From contig NZ_CP034930.1 in assembly GCF_004014855.1 (NCBI RefSeq), positions 124,001 through 188,000 on the forward strand: 64,000 nt of DNA. Reading direction: 5' to 3'. Source of the DNA: Apibacter raozihei (GTDB taxonomy: Bacteria > Bacteroidota > Bacteroidia > Flavobacteriales > Weeksellaceae). Of this stretch, positions 53,914 through 63,567 are shown piece after piece. The position numbers and the translations under genes were made by a program. Below the pieces are notes generated by a model. The model was not told where the DNA came from. It was given only the letters and a program-made list of their open reading frames with translations, and made no database searches. Numbering within the stretch: the stretch's first letter is position 1; each line of letters starts with the position of its first letter.

Positions 53914-55140
53914 TTATTGTTTTTTAAGTAATGATACTGCCGTAATTCCGCCGGATTCCACTACTAAACCTGATTTTGCAGTTGCTGAAACCGGATCTAT
54001 GACGTATACTGTTGGTTGTTCGTTCAGCGTAGTAACCGGTAAATATATTTTCCCTTCGTAGCTTAGAGGCCACCCTGTTGCAGATATTTGTTCTTTAGAT
54101 GGTAAGCCGGTTCTTACCCAGGTAAATTTTTTAGTATCCATTTTAAGTATAGCATATTGAGATGCAGGACTTATGTTTTCGTATTGTAATTCATTATAAA
54201 ATTCAAGAAGAAAGTAGTCTTCTGTTATATGGAACACTTTCCTGAAACGATATCCTCCTGAAGCTTGTTCTATATTATAATAATAGTCCTGATCAAAACC
54301 TGTAGCTCCTTTATTTATACGTAATGCCCCGGCAAGTTTCGTAGTGGTTGTTTCATAAGATCCTGAAAATACGTAGGTATTACCAGCATCGTCCATTGCC
54401 AATTGAGAATACATTGCCGAACGCCATCTTCCTGCAGAATAACTTATTCTATCATCAGTATATATTCTTTTTACATTAAGATCTGCATCTAATGCCAGAA
54501 CATATACTTTATCCGGATCTTCCGGAGTTACCAGAGCGGTTAGAAATTCACCGTTACCTGTGTCTACAATTCCACTGATAGTAGGATTGTAACCGTTCCC
54601 CGTTATGTTATCTGTATGCAGAGTTTTTTGGACAATAGACAAGTTAGTTCCGATTTGCTGAATAAAACTGAACACAGCACCGGTTGTTCCGTCCGCCAAT
54701 GCCTGAGCCCCTCTGGCTGCAATCATATAATCACCAAAGTTACCTACCGTATTATAATTGCTTACCTGAAACCCCATATCTCCTTCTCCTTTGAGTTTTT
54801 GGACTCTACCGTTTGAACCTAATACAAATGTGTATCCGGCATAGGTTCCCCCCTGACCGTAAATTAGTCCTGATAATGACTGGTATTTGTAATTTATAAA
54901 ATGTGTAAACACTCTTCCCACTTCTAATCCGTTTCCGGTGATAGTAGTATTACCTGAGTCCAACTGATCGGATGTTAACATATAAGTTGAGGTTCCCAAT
55001 GTAGCTGCTATAACAAATTTTTGTGTGAAATTCGGATCTTCGGTTTCGTCTGAAACCGAAGTGCTGTCATCACTTCCACAACTATACATCACTATAAGTC
55101 CTGACAGAAGGAATACTATTTTTTTTGTAAATACTTTCAT
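53914..55140 (-). CDS. DUF4374 lipoprotein (first copy, XusB-like)
   Basis: A 408-residue lipoprotein with lipobox VMYSC and acidic GSDDSTS after the Cys. The DUF4374 domain follows, with the same repeated blocks as its neighbour. It lies 19 bases downstream of the TonB receptor gene, the same order as the 3010/1639 pair and as xusA-xusB in Bacteroides. Ferric-siderophore capture at the cell surface is inferred. Confidence 0.85.
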   Translation of the reverse strand: MKVFTKKIVFLLSGLIVMYSCGSDDSTSVSDETEDPNFTQKFVIAATLGTSTYMLTSDQLDSGNTTITGNGLEVGRVFTHFINYKYQSLSGLIYGQGGTYAGYTFVLGSNGRVQKLKGEGDMGFQVSNYNTVGNFGDYMIAARGAQALADGTTGAVFSFIQQIGTNLSIVQKTLHTDNITGNGYNPTISGIVDTGNGEFLTALVTPEDPDKVYVLALDADLNVKRIYTDDRISYSAGRWRSAMYSQLAMDDAGNTYVFSGSYETTTTKLAGALRINKGATGFDQDYYYNIEQASGGYRFRKVFHITEDYFLLEFYNELQYENISPASQYAILKMDTKKFTWVRTGLPSKEQISATGWPLSYEGKIYLPVTTLNEQPTVYVIDPVSATAKSGLVVESGGITAVSLLKKQ

Positions 55141-55159
55141 TTTTTCTTTTACTTTATTA

Positions 55160-57544
55160 TTAATTGTTTTTGTTTGATTTATATAAAAAATATCGAAGTT
55201 TCAGGTAATAGGCTCTTCCTGGTTTTTGTAAGCTATAATTGTCATAGAGAAACTCATTAGTCAGATTTTTCAATTCTAGTGAAGCATTAAATTTCCCGTT
55301 TAAAAATGAATAATTAATCATAAAATCATGAGAAAGCTGTCCGGGTAAAGTATATTTAGAATTTTTCACCCCTAAACTCTCCCAGTTTAAATAAAACTTA
55401 CCTATAAAATTAAATGTATATCCAATACTTAAAATATTCCCTTTGTTACCTATATTATTTATATAATAAGCAACATCTGCATTTCCAAAAAAATAGGGCA
55501 CATTAGGTATCCTGTCGTTGTATGTTATGTCTTTTCTGTTACCGCTGGTCGACGAATAGCGTTCTTTGTTTCTAATATCCTGATAGGTAACATTTGCTCC
55601 CATCATAAATTTGTTTTGAAAATAAAATTTCAGTTCGGCATCTATTCCTACATTAGTTACTTTTCCATGATTTACATAACTGGCCGTCCCATATTGTTGT
55701 TCTATAATTCTGCGAATGTAATCATGGGTATCTCTGTAATATGCAGTCAAATCAACATAAAGTGTATTTTTACTTGAAAATTCTTTATTATAGGTTAGAC
55801 CTATATTGTAGTTCATTGAATTTTCGGCTTTTAAAATGGTATTTCCTGTCTCTAATACCTCATCTCCGAAAAGTTCATTATCGGTTGGAAGGCGATACGC
55901 TTTTTCTATTGAACCTTTCCACTGGTAATCTTTTAAAAACCAAGTAAAAGCAATTCCATACCCTGTGGTATTAAATTTTTCAATTGTTTCTATGTATTTT
56001 GTACTATTGGTAACTGTGGATATATTTTTAGGTCCTTTAACTTTCTGATAGTAATATTTTCCAAAAATATCTGCGTTCCATTTATTTTTATAGTTAAATT
56101 TGTATGAACCTCCTATTATGTTTTTTATGTTGGTTCTGCGCATGGTATCCTGCACTGAACCCGTTTCGATAATAGCTACCCGATCCGATTGTTTTCTCTC
56201 ATATGCTGAAATAACATTATTAACAGTAAAAGAGTGCCAATCACTAATTTTATACTGAAGGTTCGCAGTTGCAGATACATTTTGGTTGTAAAATCTTGCT
56301 AAGGAATATATGCCTTCTCCTTTTGTTTTTTTGGGTATATAGTTTCCAAGCCAATTGTATTGTCTGGCTACTGTATCAATGTTTTTGTTATAATTTTTAT
56401 TATAATTTGCGGTTAACCGGAAATTAAGATTTTTAATAACAAAATTCTTTTTTTCATAACTTAATGAAGGCATGATAGTGGTAGCCTCTCTTTTTTTCAT
56501 ACCATAAACTATCTCCATCAAATTCGCATTTTGTATATCTGCAAATTCCTGCCCCAAGGTTACTCCAATTAAAAATCTATCTGCCCATTGTTTATTTACC
56601 ACTCCTAATTTCACTATTGCTGTCTCATTGTGATACTTTCCATGAAAACGTTTAACCCAATATTTTTCAGAAGAGAATACATTGGTATCCAGATCCAACA
56701 CGGAAGTTTTCACTTTGTAATTATTATCTGAATAATTTTGAAAAGCATTTAACTGAAAAGTAAAACCAGAGGCAGATGTATATCCTAAGTTTACATTAGT
56801 CTTATAGGTATTAAAAGAGCCTGATGAATAGGACAGATCTAAATATGTACTGGATTTGTTAGCTGTTACTATATTTACAACCCCTCCGATAGCATCAGTT
56901 CCAAATTCAACAGGGACAACTCCTTTGTAAATTTCTATACGCTCAGCAATATTAACCGGAATATTATTGAGCTGAAAAGCGCTTCCAAAACCTTGCATGG
57001 GAACTCCATCCATAAATATCTTTACGTGTCTGCCGGTAAATCCATTTAAAGAAACTGATACATCAGAACCTAGTCCACCTGATTCTCTTATTTTTACTCC
57101 GGGGGCTTTTTCTAATAAATGAGCCAAATCTAAAGATGAATTATAAAACGATTTTGCATCTAACACGGTTACGCTAAAAGCGGATTCTTTTATTTTTTGT
57201 AATGCAGATTTCCCTTTTATGGTGATATTATCAATTTCTTTATATTTAACCGGTTTTAATTGAGTCTCAATTTTTTTTATCTCTCCTTTTTTAATGGTTA
57301 ATGATATTTCTGAGTCTTCATAATCTTTATCCATAAATTGTAAAATATAATTTCCTGAAGGAAGGTCTATTTTATAATATCCATGTTTATCTGTTTTAGT
57401 TGAAAAATCGGTATCCTTAATCCAGACAAACACATTCGAAAGCAATTTTTGTTCTGAGCTGACAATTCCTTCAACTCTTCCTGTCTGTGAATGTAAATAA
57501 CTTGAAATTACAAGTATAAAAAGGAGTGGTAAAAATATTTTCAT
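55160..57544 (-). CDS. TonB-dependent receptor (XusA-like)
   Basis: A 794-residue receptor with a signal peptide (to LHSQ, about residue 19), a carboxypeptidase-like domain (about 22-95), a plug (about 110-225; GLGSDVSVSLNGFTGRHVKI, IYKGVVPVEFGTDAIGGVVN) and a barrel ending KPGRAYYLKLRYFLYKSNKNN. The C-terminus runs some ten residues past the usual terminal aromatic. It is a paralogue of the receptor at 3010. It leads the iron island and is divergent from an AraC regulator. Confidence 0.9.
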   Translation of the reverse strand: MKIFLPLLFILVISSYLHSQTGRVEGIVSSEQKLLSNVFVWIKDTDFSTKTDKHGYYKIDLPSGNYILQFMDKDYEDSEISLTIKKGEIKKIETQLKPVKYKEIDNITIKGKSALQKIKESAFSVTVLDAKSFYNSSLDLAHLLEKAPGVKIRESGGLGSDVSVSLNGFTGRHVKIFMDGVPMQGFGSAFQLNNIPVNIAERIEIYKGVVPVEFGTDAIGGVVNIVTANKSSTYLDLSYSSGSFNTYKTNVNLGYTSASGFTFQLNAFQNYSDNNYKVKTSVLDLDTNVFSSEKYWVKRFHGKYHNETAIVKLGVVNKQWADRFLIGVTLGQEFADIQNANLMEIVYGMKKREATTIMPSLSYEKKNFVIKNLNFRLTANYNKNYNKNIDTVARQYNWLGNYIPKKTKGEGIYSLARFYNQNVSATANLQYKISDWHSFTVNNVISAYERKQSDRVAIIETGSVQDTMRRTNIKNIIGGSYKFNYKNKWNADIFGKYYYQKVKGPKNISTVTNSTKYIETIEKFNTTGYGIAFTWFLKDYQWKGSIEKAYRLPTDNELFGDEVLETGNTILKAENSMNYNIGLTYNKEFSSKNTLYVDLTAYYRDTHDYIRRIIEQQYGTASYVNHGKVTNVGIDAELKFYFQNKFMMGANVTYQDIRNKERYSSTSGNRKDITYNDRIPNVPYFFGNADVAYYINNIGNKGNILSIGYTFNFIGKFYLNWESLGVKNSKYTLPGQLSHDFMINYSFLNGKFNASLELKNLTNEFLYDNYSLQKPGRAYYLKLRYFLYKSNKNN

Positions 57545-57596
57545 TTAAGAACTATTATTTCTTATTTATTTAATTTATAAATTTGTGTTTAATTTT

Positions 57597-57613
57597 TGTT
57601 TAGACTAAATAAA
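57597..57613 (-). promoter_or_regulatory. Candidate iron-type operator upstream of the XusA-like receptor
   Basis: TGTTTAGACTAAATAAA (plus-strand reading), 53 bases upstream of the receptor start. A -7 box TACTTTTG (57623-57630, minus strand) lies just upstream of it, so a bound protein would sit at the transcription start. It matches the sites at 50740 and 5441. Confidence 0.5.
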
Positions 57614-57689
57614 AATTAGAAGCAAAAGTATAGTAACTTAGTCAGTAAATGATAACCAATTTGGTATAAAAAATAATGGATATGGTACA

Positions 57690-58682
57690 ATGCGTATTTT
57701 TACGGAAATAAATGGAACCCCTTCTTTAGATATAAAAATTAAGGATGATATGGATATTCACTCACCTATAATTAAGGAACAAAAAAAGTTTTCTAATGAA
57801 TGGGTTAAGGGTGAACAGGAACTTATTTATACTAATGGGTTGTGCATTCTTTATCACAAATTCACTGTAATTAAAAATTTTATTAATTTTTTCTCAATTG
57901 AAAAAGAATATATTCAGCTGTCTCTATTATTTAATGGAAATTCGCAAGTTCTTAAAAAAGAAAATAAATTTATAAAAGATATTAAAGCAGGTGTTTTGCA
58001 GCTTGCTTATCAAGAAAAAAATAACATAAAAGTACGAGTTTCCAACGATTCAATCACAATGAATTATATACGCATATTTATTTCTAAAGAATATTTTCTT
58101 GTGCTTTTAAAAAATGAGATATGGTTTACTGAAAGTACTTTACATAAAAAAATATCAGATAGTGAATACATAAATTTTGGTGAAATTATTCTACCTGTAA
58201 ACTTTTCAATATTAAATATTTTTAGTGAAATAATTAACAATTCTAATAGCGGAGTATTAGGTCATAGTTATTATCATCTAAAACTTAAAGAGCTTATACT
58301 CATGATTTTTATTAATTTTTCAGCTAAATTACAAACCACTCAAAATATAAAGCTTATAGAAATTGAAAAAATTGAGATGGCTAAGGCTTATCTAAATACA
58401 CATTATGAAGCTCCTCCTACCATTAGACAACTTTCCAGAATAGTTCATTTAAATGAGCTAAAGCTTAAAACAAGCTTTAAATCTTTATACAAATACACTA
58501 TTCACAACTATATTATCAAATTACGTATGGAACAGGCAAATGTATTACTTTTTCAAGGGTACCCTGTCAACGAAATAGCGCTTACCATAGGTTACAAAAG
58601 TACCTCACATTTTATTGCATCTTTTAAAAAATTTTACGGAAAAACTCCCAAACAGTTTATTAATTCTTCAATCTCAAATTAA
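57690..58682 (+). CDS. AraC-family transcriptional regulator
   Basis: A 330-residue protein with a C-terminal double helix-turn-helix (about 225-325; FQGYPVNEIALTIGYKSTSHFIASFKKFYGKTPKQF) and an unassigned N-terminal sensor of about 210 residues. It resembles PchR-type regulators, which sense ferric siderophores and switch on the matching receptor. It is divergent from the XusA-like receptor gene, 145 bases away, so control of that operon is likely. Confidence 0.85.
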   Translation: MRIFTEINGTPSLDIKIKDDMDIHSPIIKEQKKFSNEWVKGEQELIYTNGLCILYHKFTVIKNFINFFSIEKEYIQLSLLFNGNSQVLKKENKFIKDIKAGVLQLAYQEKNNIKVRVSNDSITMNYIRIFISKEYFLVLLKNEIWFTESTLHKKISDSEYINFGEIILPVNFSILNIFSEIINNSNSGVLGHSYYHLKLKELILMIFINFSAKLQTTQNIKLIEIEKIEMAKAYLNTHYEAPPTIRQLSRIVHLNELKLKTSFKSLYKYTIHNYIIKLRMEQANVLLFQGYPVNEIALTIGYKSTSHFIASFKKFYGKTPKQFINSSISN

Positions 58683-58792
58683 AAAATCAATTGATTTATA
58701 AAACACATTAGTAAGTTTGTAATTATAAAAAAATTGATGCTGCATATTTTTACTTAGTACCTTTTTATACTACGTAAATTATTTTTTTATAG

Positions 58793-58800
58793 TAGATTTG
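58793..58800 (+). promoter_or_regulatory. Predicted -7 box of serS
   Basis: TAGATTTG fits TAnnTTTG, 27 bases before the serS ATG. No clear -33 TTG is present. Confidence 0.4.
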
Positions 58801-58826
58801 CATCTTATAACGAGATAAACGAGATT

Positions 58827-60092
58827 ATGTTACAAGTTGCATTTATTAAAGAAAACAGAGAAAAAGTTTTTAATGGGTTAAAGAAAAGAAATTTCGCAAA
58901 ACTTGACTTGATTGATGAAATTCTTTCTATGGATGAAAGCCGTAAAAAAATTCAATTCGAGTTAGATTCAGAACTAGCTGAAATGAACAAAATATCGAAA
59001 GAGGTAGGACTTTTAATGAAAGAAGGAAAAAAGGATGAGGCTGAACAATCCAAATTAAAAACTGCAACTTTAAAGGAGTCTACAAAAAAACTTCAATCGG
59101 AACTTAATGAATTAGCTTCGGTATTACAAAACTATTTATATGAAATCCCTAACATTCCTAACGAAATAGTTCCTGAAGGTAGTAGTGAAGAAAATAATCA
59201 GGAGATATTTGTACATACTGAAGAATTAGCATGTATTAACAATCCGCTTCCACATTGGGAACTGGCTAAAAAGCATGATTTGATTGACTTTGAACTGGGA
59301 GTAAAAATAACTGGTGCCGGATTTCCGGTTTATAAAGGTAAAGGTGCTCGTTTACAAAGATCTCTTATCCAGTATTTTCTTGATAAAAATTCGGAAGCAG
59401 GATATACTGAAATTGTTCCTCCCTTTGTGGTTAATGAAGCTTCGGGCTATGGTACCGGTCAACTTCCGGATAAAGAAGGACAAATGTATTATGTTAATGA
59501 AGATCGATTATACCTTATTCCTACTTCAGAAGTACCCGTAACCAATATTTACCGTGACGAACTTTTAAATCAGGAACAATTACCAGTAAAACTTACTGCT
59601 TACTCTCCTTGTTTTAGAAGAGAAGCCGGATCATATGGAAAAGATGTACGTGGACTAAACCGTCTTCACCAATTCGAAAAAGTAGAAATTGTACGTATTG
59701 AGAAACCTGAGAATTCTTATCAGGCTCTAGATGAAATGGTTGAACATGTAAAGGGTATTTTGGAGTCTTTGCAACTCACATACAGAATTTTAAGACTTTG
59801 TGGAGGCGATTTAGGCTTTACTTCTGCAATTACTTACGATTTTGAGGTATGGTCAGCAGCTCAGGGCAGATGGCTGGAAGTTAGCTCTGTTTCAAATTTT
59901 GAAACCTATCAGGCTAACAGGCTAAAACTAAGATATAAAAGTGAAGGAAAAAACCAGCTTTGTCATACATTGAATGGTTCTTCTCTTGCTCTTCCTCGAG
60001 TTCTTGCCGCTTTATTGGAAAATCATCAGATTAACGACGGAATAAAAATACCGGATGTATTAGTTCCTTACACAGGTTTCAGCCAAATTTAA
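58827..60092 (+). CDS. serS: Serine-tRNA ligase
   Basis: A 421-residue class II synthetase with the N-terminal tRNA-binding coiled coil (about 30-105), motif 2 in SPCFRREAGSYGKDVRG and motif 3 in NGSSLALPRVLAALLE. Length and motifs match bacterial SerS. It charges tRNA-Ser and tRNA-Sec type acceptors with serine. Confidence 0.97.
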   Translation: MLQVAFIKENREKVFNGLKKRNFAKLDLIDEILSMDESRKKIQFELDSELAEMNKISKEVGLLMKEGKKDEAEQSKLKTATLKESTKKLQSELNELASVLQNYLYEIPNIPNEIVPEGSSEENNQEIFVHTEELACINNPLPHWELAKKHDLIDFELGVKITGAGFPVYKGKGARLQRSLIQYFLDKNSEAGYTEIVPPFVVNEASGYGTGQLPDKEGQMYYVNEDRLYLIPTSEVPVTNIYRDELLNQEQLPVKLTAYSPCFRREAGSYGKDVRGLNRLHQFEKVEIVRIEKPENSYQALDEMVEHVKGILESLQLTYRILRLCGGDLGFTSAITYDFEVWSAAQGRWLEVSSVSNFETYQANRLKLRYKSEGKNQLCHTLNGSSLALPRVLAALLENHQINDGIKIPDVLVPYTGFSQI

Positions 60093-60103
60093 AATATAAA
60101 ATT

Positions 60104-61324
60104 TTGATATTTATTATAAAAAAATTAAAACCATTGTTTCCGGCAAATAAATTTGAAACAATGGTTTTTTTCTTTTTCTATTCTATATACCTGCTTATAG
60201 GAAGCATTTTAGTTTTTAACTCAACAATAGTATTAAATCCTGAAATACCTGTTGATGCGTATCTTGGATTTGACAATGCAATTTTTATGAGTAGTATTGT
60301 CCGTCATCCTTTGCTAAAGCTTTTTATGTATCCCATTTACATCGTTGCCAAATGTATTTATATTTGCTTTCAACTTAAAGCAGCTACTTTTTTTTATATT
60401 ATTGTTTTAAATTATTTAGTAAGCTCCTCAATTATATTTATATTTAGATATTTAAGAGAAATTATAGAACTTCCGATTAAAAACTGTTTATTAATTATAT
60501 TGTTTTATGGTTTTTTTTCAACTAATTTAGTTTTATCTTTTACCATAGAGTCCTATCCTTTTAGTCTATTTTCCCTCTCCATATTTACTTATATTTATAC
60601 CCGTTCTCTAGTAAAAAAATACGATTTACCTACTTATTTTTATATCCTTTCATCTATTGTTATTGGCGGTATTACAATCACCAATATTTTAAAAACTTTT
60701 ATACCAGGAATACTAAAAAATAAAAAAAAATCTTGGCTAAAACTAAGCGTGCTCCCTTTGTTACTTGTATTAGTTGCCTACGCATTTTCATTTAAATATA
60801 TTAAAAAGTCTCTGTTACATTTCATAAGTTTTATTCCTGACAACTTAACTATAAGTGAATATACAGAAAAACTGATTTCTTTATCCTGGGGCTCAAATAT
60901 ACTTTTTTCTTCGTTGTACGTAAATAAAACCCCAGCTTTAACCAGTATTCTTGAAAATACATACGAATATGTTCCTCAGTATATTTATAGTCTATTTTTA
61001 TTAGCAATGATTATTTTAAGTATGATAGTTAATTATAAAAATAAAGCTGTTAAATTCTTAGCCTTGGCTTTTTTAATTGATGTAGTTATTCATGCCGTTT
61101 TCAAAGTTGGCATTACAGAAGGTTATATATATGGAGGAAATTGGATATTCGTAATACCTTTGCTAATTGGATGGTTATACCATTCTTTCATTTATAAGAA
61201 AAAAGAATCAAGCATTTTAATATTGAATATTTCTTTATTACTTTGTACTATTATATTAATTGTTAACAATACTATAAGAATGGTAGAATTTATTGATTTA
61301 GCAATTAAAAATTTTAAAATATAA
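60104..61324 (+). CDS. Multi-spanning membrane protein of unknown function
   Basis: A protein of up to 406 residues with about 10 hydrophobic segments (for example LPLLLVLVAYAFSF and IFVIPLLIGWLYHSF). The longest start is TTG at 60104; the first in-frame ATG is at 60161. It lacks motifs I can name; the pattern resembles flavobacterial membrane proteins near glycosyltransferases. It is 11 bases after serS and 4 before sufE, so it may be cotranscribed. Confidence 0.7.
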   Translation: MIFIIKKLKPLFPANKFETMVFFFFYSIYLLIGSILVFNSTIVLNPEIPVDAYLGFDNAIFMSSIVRHPLLKLFMYPIYIVAKCIYICFQLKAATFFYIIVLNYLVSSSIIFIFRYLREIIELPIKNCLLIILFYGFFSTNLVLSFTIESYPFSLFSLSIFTYIYTRSLVKKYDLPTYFYILSSIVIGGITITNILKTFIPGILKNKKKSWLKLSVLPLLLVLVAYAFSFKYIKKSLLHFISFIPDNLTISEYTEKLISLSWGSNILFSSLYVNKTPALTSILENTYEYVPQYIYSLFLLAMIILSMIVNYKNKAVKFLALAFLIDVVIHAVFKVGITEGYIYGGNWIFVIPLLIGWLYHSFIYKKKESSILILNISLLLCTIILIVNNTIRMVEFIDLAIKNFKI

Positions 61325-61328
61325 AAAA

Positions 61329-61748
61329 ATGACAATCTCTGAAATACAAAAAGAACTAATTAGCGAATTCAGCTTTTTTGATGACTGGCAACAACGTTAC
61401 GAATATGTTATTGAACTTGGAAAATCATTAAAAGCCATGCCCATGGATCAAAAAACAAATGACAAATTGATTAAAGGATGTCAATCACAAGTTTGGCTTA
61501 ACGCTTATAGTAAAGATAATAAACTATTTTTTGAAGCTGATTCTGATGCTATTTTACCTAAAGGAATTGCTGCTATGCTAATCAGAATATATTCTGGGCA
61601 GCCAATGGACGATATATTAAAATCGAATGAAAATTTCATTCAGGAAATTGGATTACAGGAATTTTTATCCCCTACCCGAGCCAATGGTCTCTTAGCTATG
61701 ATTAAACAAATTAAATATTATGCCATAGCATATTCCGTAAAAAAATAA
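61329..61748 (+). CDS. sufE: SufE-family sulfur acceptor protein
   Basis: A 139-residue protein with the active-site Cys51 in IKGCQSQVWL, the same position as in E. coli SufE, and the C-terminal ANGLLAMI helix. It accepts persulfide sulfur from the cysteine desulfurase SufS during Fe-S cluster assembly. Confidence 0.92.
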   Translation: MTISEIQKELISEFSFFDDWQQRYEYVIELGKSLKAMPMDQKTNDKLIKGCQSQVWLNAYSKDNKLFFEADSDAILPKGIAAMLIRIYSGQPMDDILKSNENFIQEIGLQEFLSPTRANGLLAMIKQIKYYAIAYSVKK

Positions 61749-61758
61749 TAATTGAACT

Positions 61759-62739
61759 GTGAATACTAGCAAAATAAAAATACTGGTTTTCCGATTTTCT
61801 GCGATGGGTGATGTCGCAATGACTGCTCCCGTACTTAAAGAACTTACAGAACAAAACCCTGATATTGAATTAGTCATTGTTTCCAGGGGTTCTTACCAAC
61901 CTTTTTTTAACTCGGTTTCAAATTCAACCTTTGTGGGTGTTAATCTGGAGGATTATAAAGGAATTGGCGGTTTGAAAAAATTAGCATCTCTGTTAGAGGG
62001 TTATAAAGCGGACATGATCGCTGATTTGCATAACGTATTAAGAACTAAAATTTTAAAATTTTTCCTTACATTCTCTGTGAAAAAAATAGCTACACTTAAC
62101 AAAGGAAGAAAGGAAAAGAAAAAATTAATACAAAAAAATAATAAAACTCTCAAACCTTTGCGACAAATGTCCGAGAGATATGCAGATGTTTTTCGTGAAC
62201 TTGGTTTTAAAATTCGTTTATCCCACCAATTATCCAGCCAAAATAGTAAATCTTGCCGTATTATAGGTATTGCTCCTTTTGCTAATTACAAAGAAAAAAT
62301 GTTTCCATTGAAAAAAATGGAAGAACTGTGTCTTCATTTAGCAAATAATAATTACACCATTTTATTGTTCGGCGGAGGAAAAGAAGAAATCAAAATTTTA
62401 AATTCATGGGAAAATCTTAATTCTAATATACAATCTATAGCTGGAAAAAAAAGTCTGGACGAAGAAATAAAGTTAATTCAAACACTACCACTAATGATTA
62501 GCATGGATTCAGCAAATATGCATATAGCCTCACTGGCAGGCACACGCGTAATTTCCATCTGGGGAGCAACGCACCCTTTTGCCGGATTTTTAGGTTACGG
62601 ACAGAAAGAAGATGATTGTGTGCAACTTAATACTCTTACCTGCAGACCTTGTTCAATATTTGGGAATAAACCTTGCTATAGAAAAGATTGGGCGTGCATG
62701 AATAACTTAGCTATTCAGGATATTTTATCTAAAATATAA
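61759..62739 (+). CDS. GT9-family glycosyltransferase (heptosyltransferase-like)
   Basis: A 326-residue GT-B protein with a GTG start at 61759, the family opener VFRFSAMGDVAMTAPVL, and the donor-site SMDSANMHIASLAGTRVISIWGATHP. The Cys-rich C-terminus (TCRPCSIFGNKPCYRKDWAC) is typical of Bacteroidota members. It is likely to act in lipooligosaccharide core assembly. Confidence 0.9.
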   Translation: MNTSKIKILVFRFSAMGDVAMTAPVLKELTEQNPDIELVIVSRGSYQPFFNSVSNSTFVGVNLEDYKGIGGLKKLASLLEGYKADMIADLHNVLRTKILKFFLTFSVKKIATLNKGRKEKKKLIQKNNKTLKPLRQMSERYADVFRELGFKIRLSHQLSSQNSKSCRIIGIAPFANYKEKMFPLKKMEELCLHLANNNYTILLFGGGKEEIKILNSWENLNSNIQSIAGKKSLDEEIKLIQTLPLMISMDSANMHIASLAGTRVISIWGATHPFAGFLGYGQKEDDCVQLNTLTCRPCSIFGNKPCYRKDWACMNNLAIQDILSKI

Positions 62740-62757
62740 ACACTTACCCAACTTAAT

Positions 62758-63330
62758 CTATTTTCTATTGTTTTTTGTATTATAAAAGCTGATCACCTCA
62801 GAGGGATTAAATGTAAAGATTTGATAAACTTTTTCATCAAATATAAAACTACCAGATTCATTCATGGGATAATGCCTATGAATTTGTAACGACTTCTCAT
62901 TATTTTTTTCAACAAAAGCTGCTCCTAATACAAAATCATTTTCAAGGGTTAAACATATATGGGTTAAAAGTAAAGTAAGAATCCCTCTTCCCCTGTAACT
63001 ACGTTTAATTGCAGCCGGTCCATATAAAAATATTTGTTCTTTATTCACTCGTGGGAATATATCTACTACCGACTTATATAACTCTCCTGCGGGTCCATTT
63101 TTAATAACTCCACCTTTGGATACAAGAACTACACCTGCTATTTCCCCAAAACTCTTTGCTACATAAACTCCTAAACCTTTAATAAATTTTAAAAGTAAAT
63201 CTTCATTAATTTTACCTTGAACAAAACCTTGCTTCTTTCTTTCTTCTTCGGATAAATCGCTTCCTTTTGCTTCATCTAAAATACTAAGAATTTCTTTTAT
63301 ATCTTCCTGAACTGCTTTTTCTATTTTCAT
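62758..63330 (-). CDS. GNAT-family N-acetyltransferase
   Basis: A 190-residue acetyltransferase; the acetyl-CoA motif is KRSYRGRGILTLLLTHICL, with the beta-5 region FVLGAAFVEKNNEKSLQIHRHY. The substrate is unknown. It stands alone, convergent with the GT9 gene and divergent from pdhB. Confidence 0.85.
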   Translation of the reverse strand: MKIEKAVQEDIKEILSILDEAKGSDLSEEERKKQGFVQGKINEDLLLKFIKGLGVYVAKSFGEIAGVVLVSKGGVIKNGPAGELYKSVVDIFPRVNKEQIFLYGPAAIKRSYRGRGILTLLLTHICLTLENDFVLGAAFVEKNNEKSLQIHRHYPMNESGSFIFDEKVYQIFTFNPSEVISFYNTKNNRK

Positions 63331-63518
63331 AATTATTTTTCTTCCATATAAATTTATTAAATAATTAGTTTATAAACTCGGAAAAATTCAATAATTAATT
63401 GAACGATAATTTTGTATACTGCAAAATCAGGCTTTATTTAACCCAATAATTAATAATGATTTAACTCTATTACATTATGTCATATTTACAAAAAAGATGT
63501 TATTTTAACAGAGCCTAA

Positions 63519-63547
63519 TTTGAATATATAAAAAATTTGTACTTTTG
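63519..63547 (+). promoter_or_regulatory. Promoter of the pyruvate dehydrogenase E1 beta gene
   Basis: TTTG (63519-63522) and TACTTTTG (63540-63547) are 17 bases apart, fitting the Bacteroidota -33/-7 pattern, with the start codon 20 bases downstream. Confidence 0.65.
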
Positions 63548-63567
63548 CATTATTAATTATACAGAAA

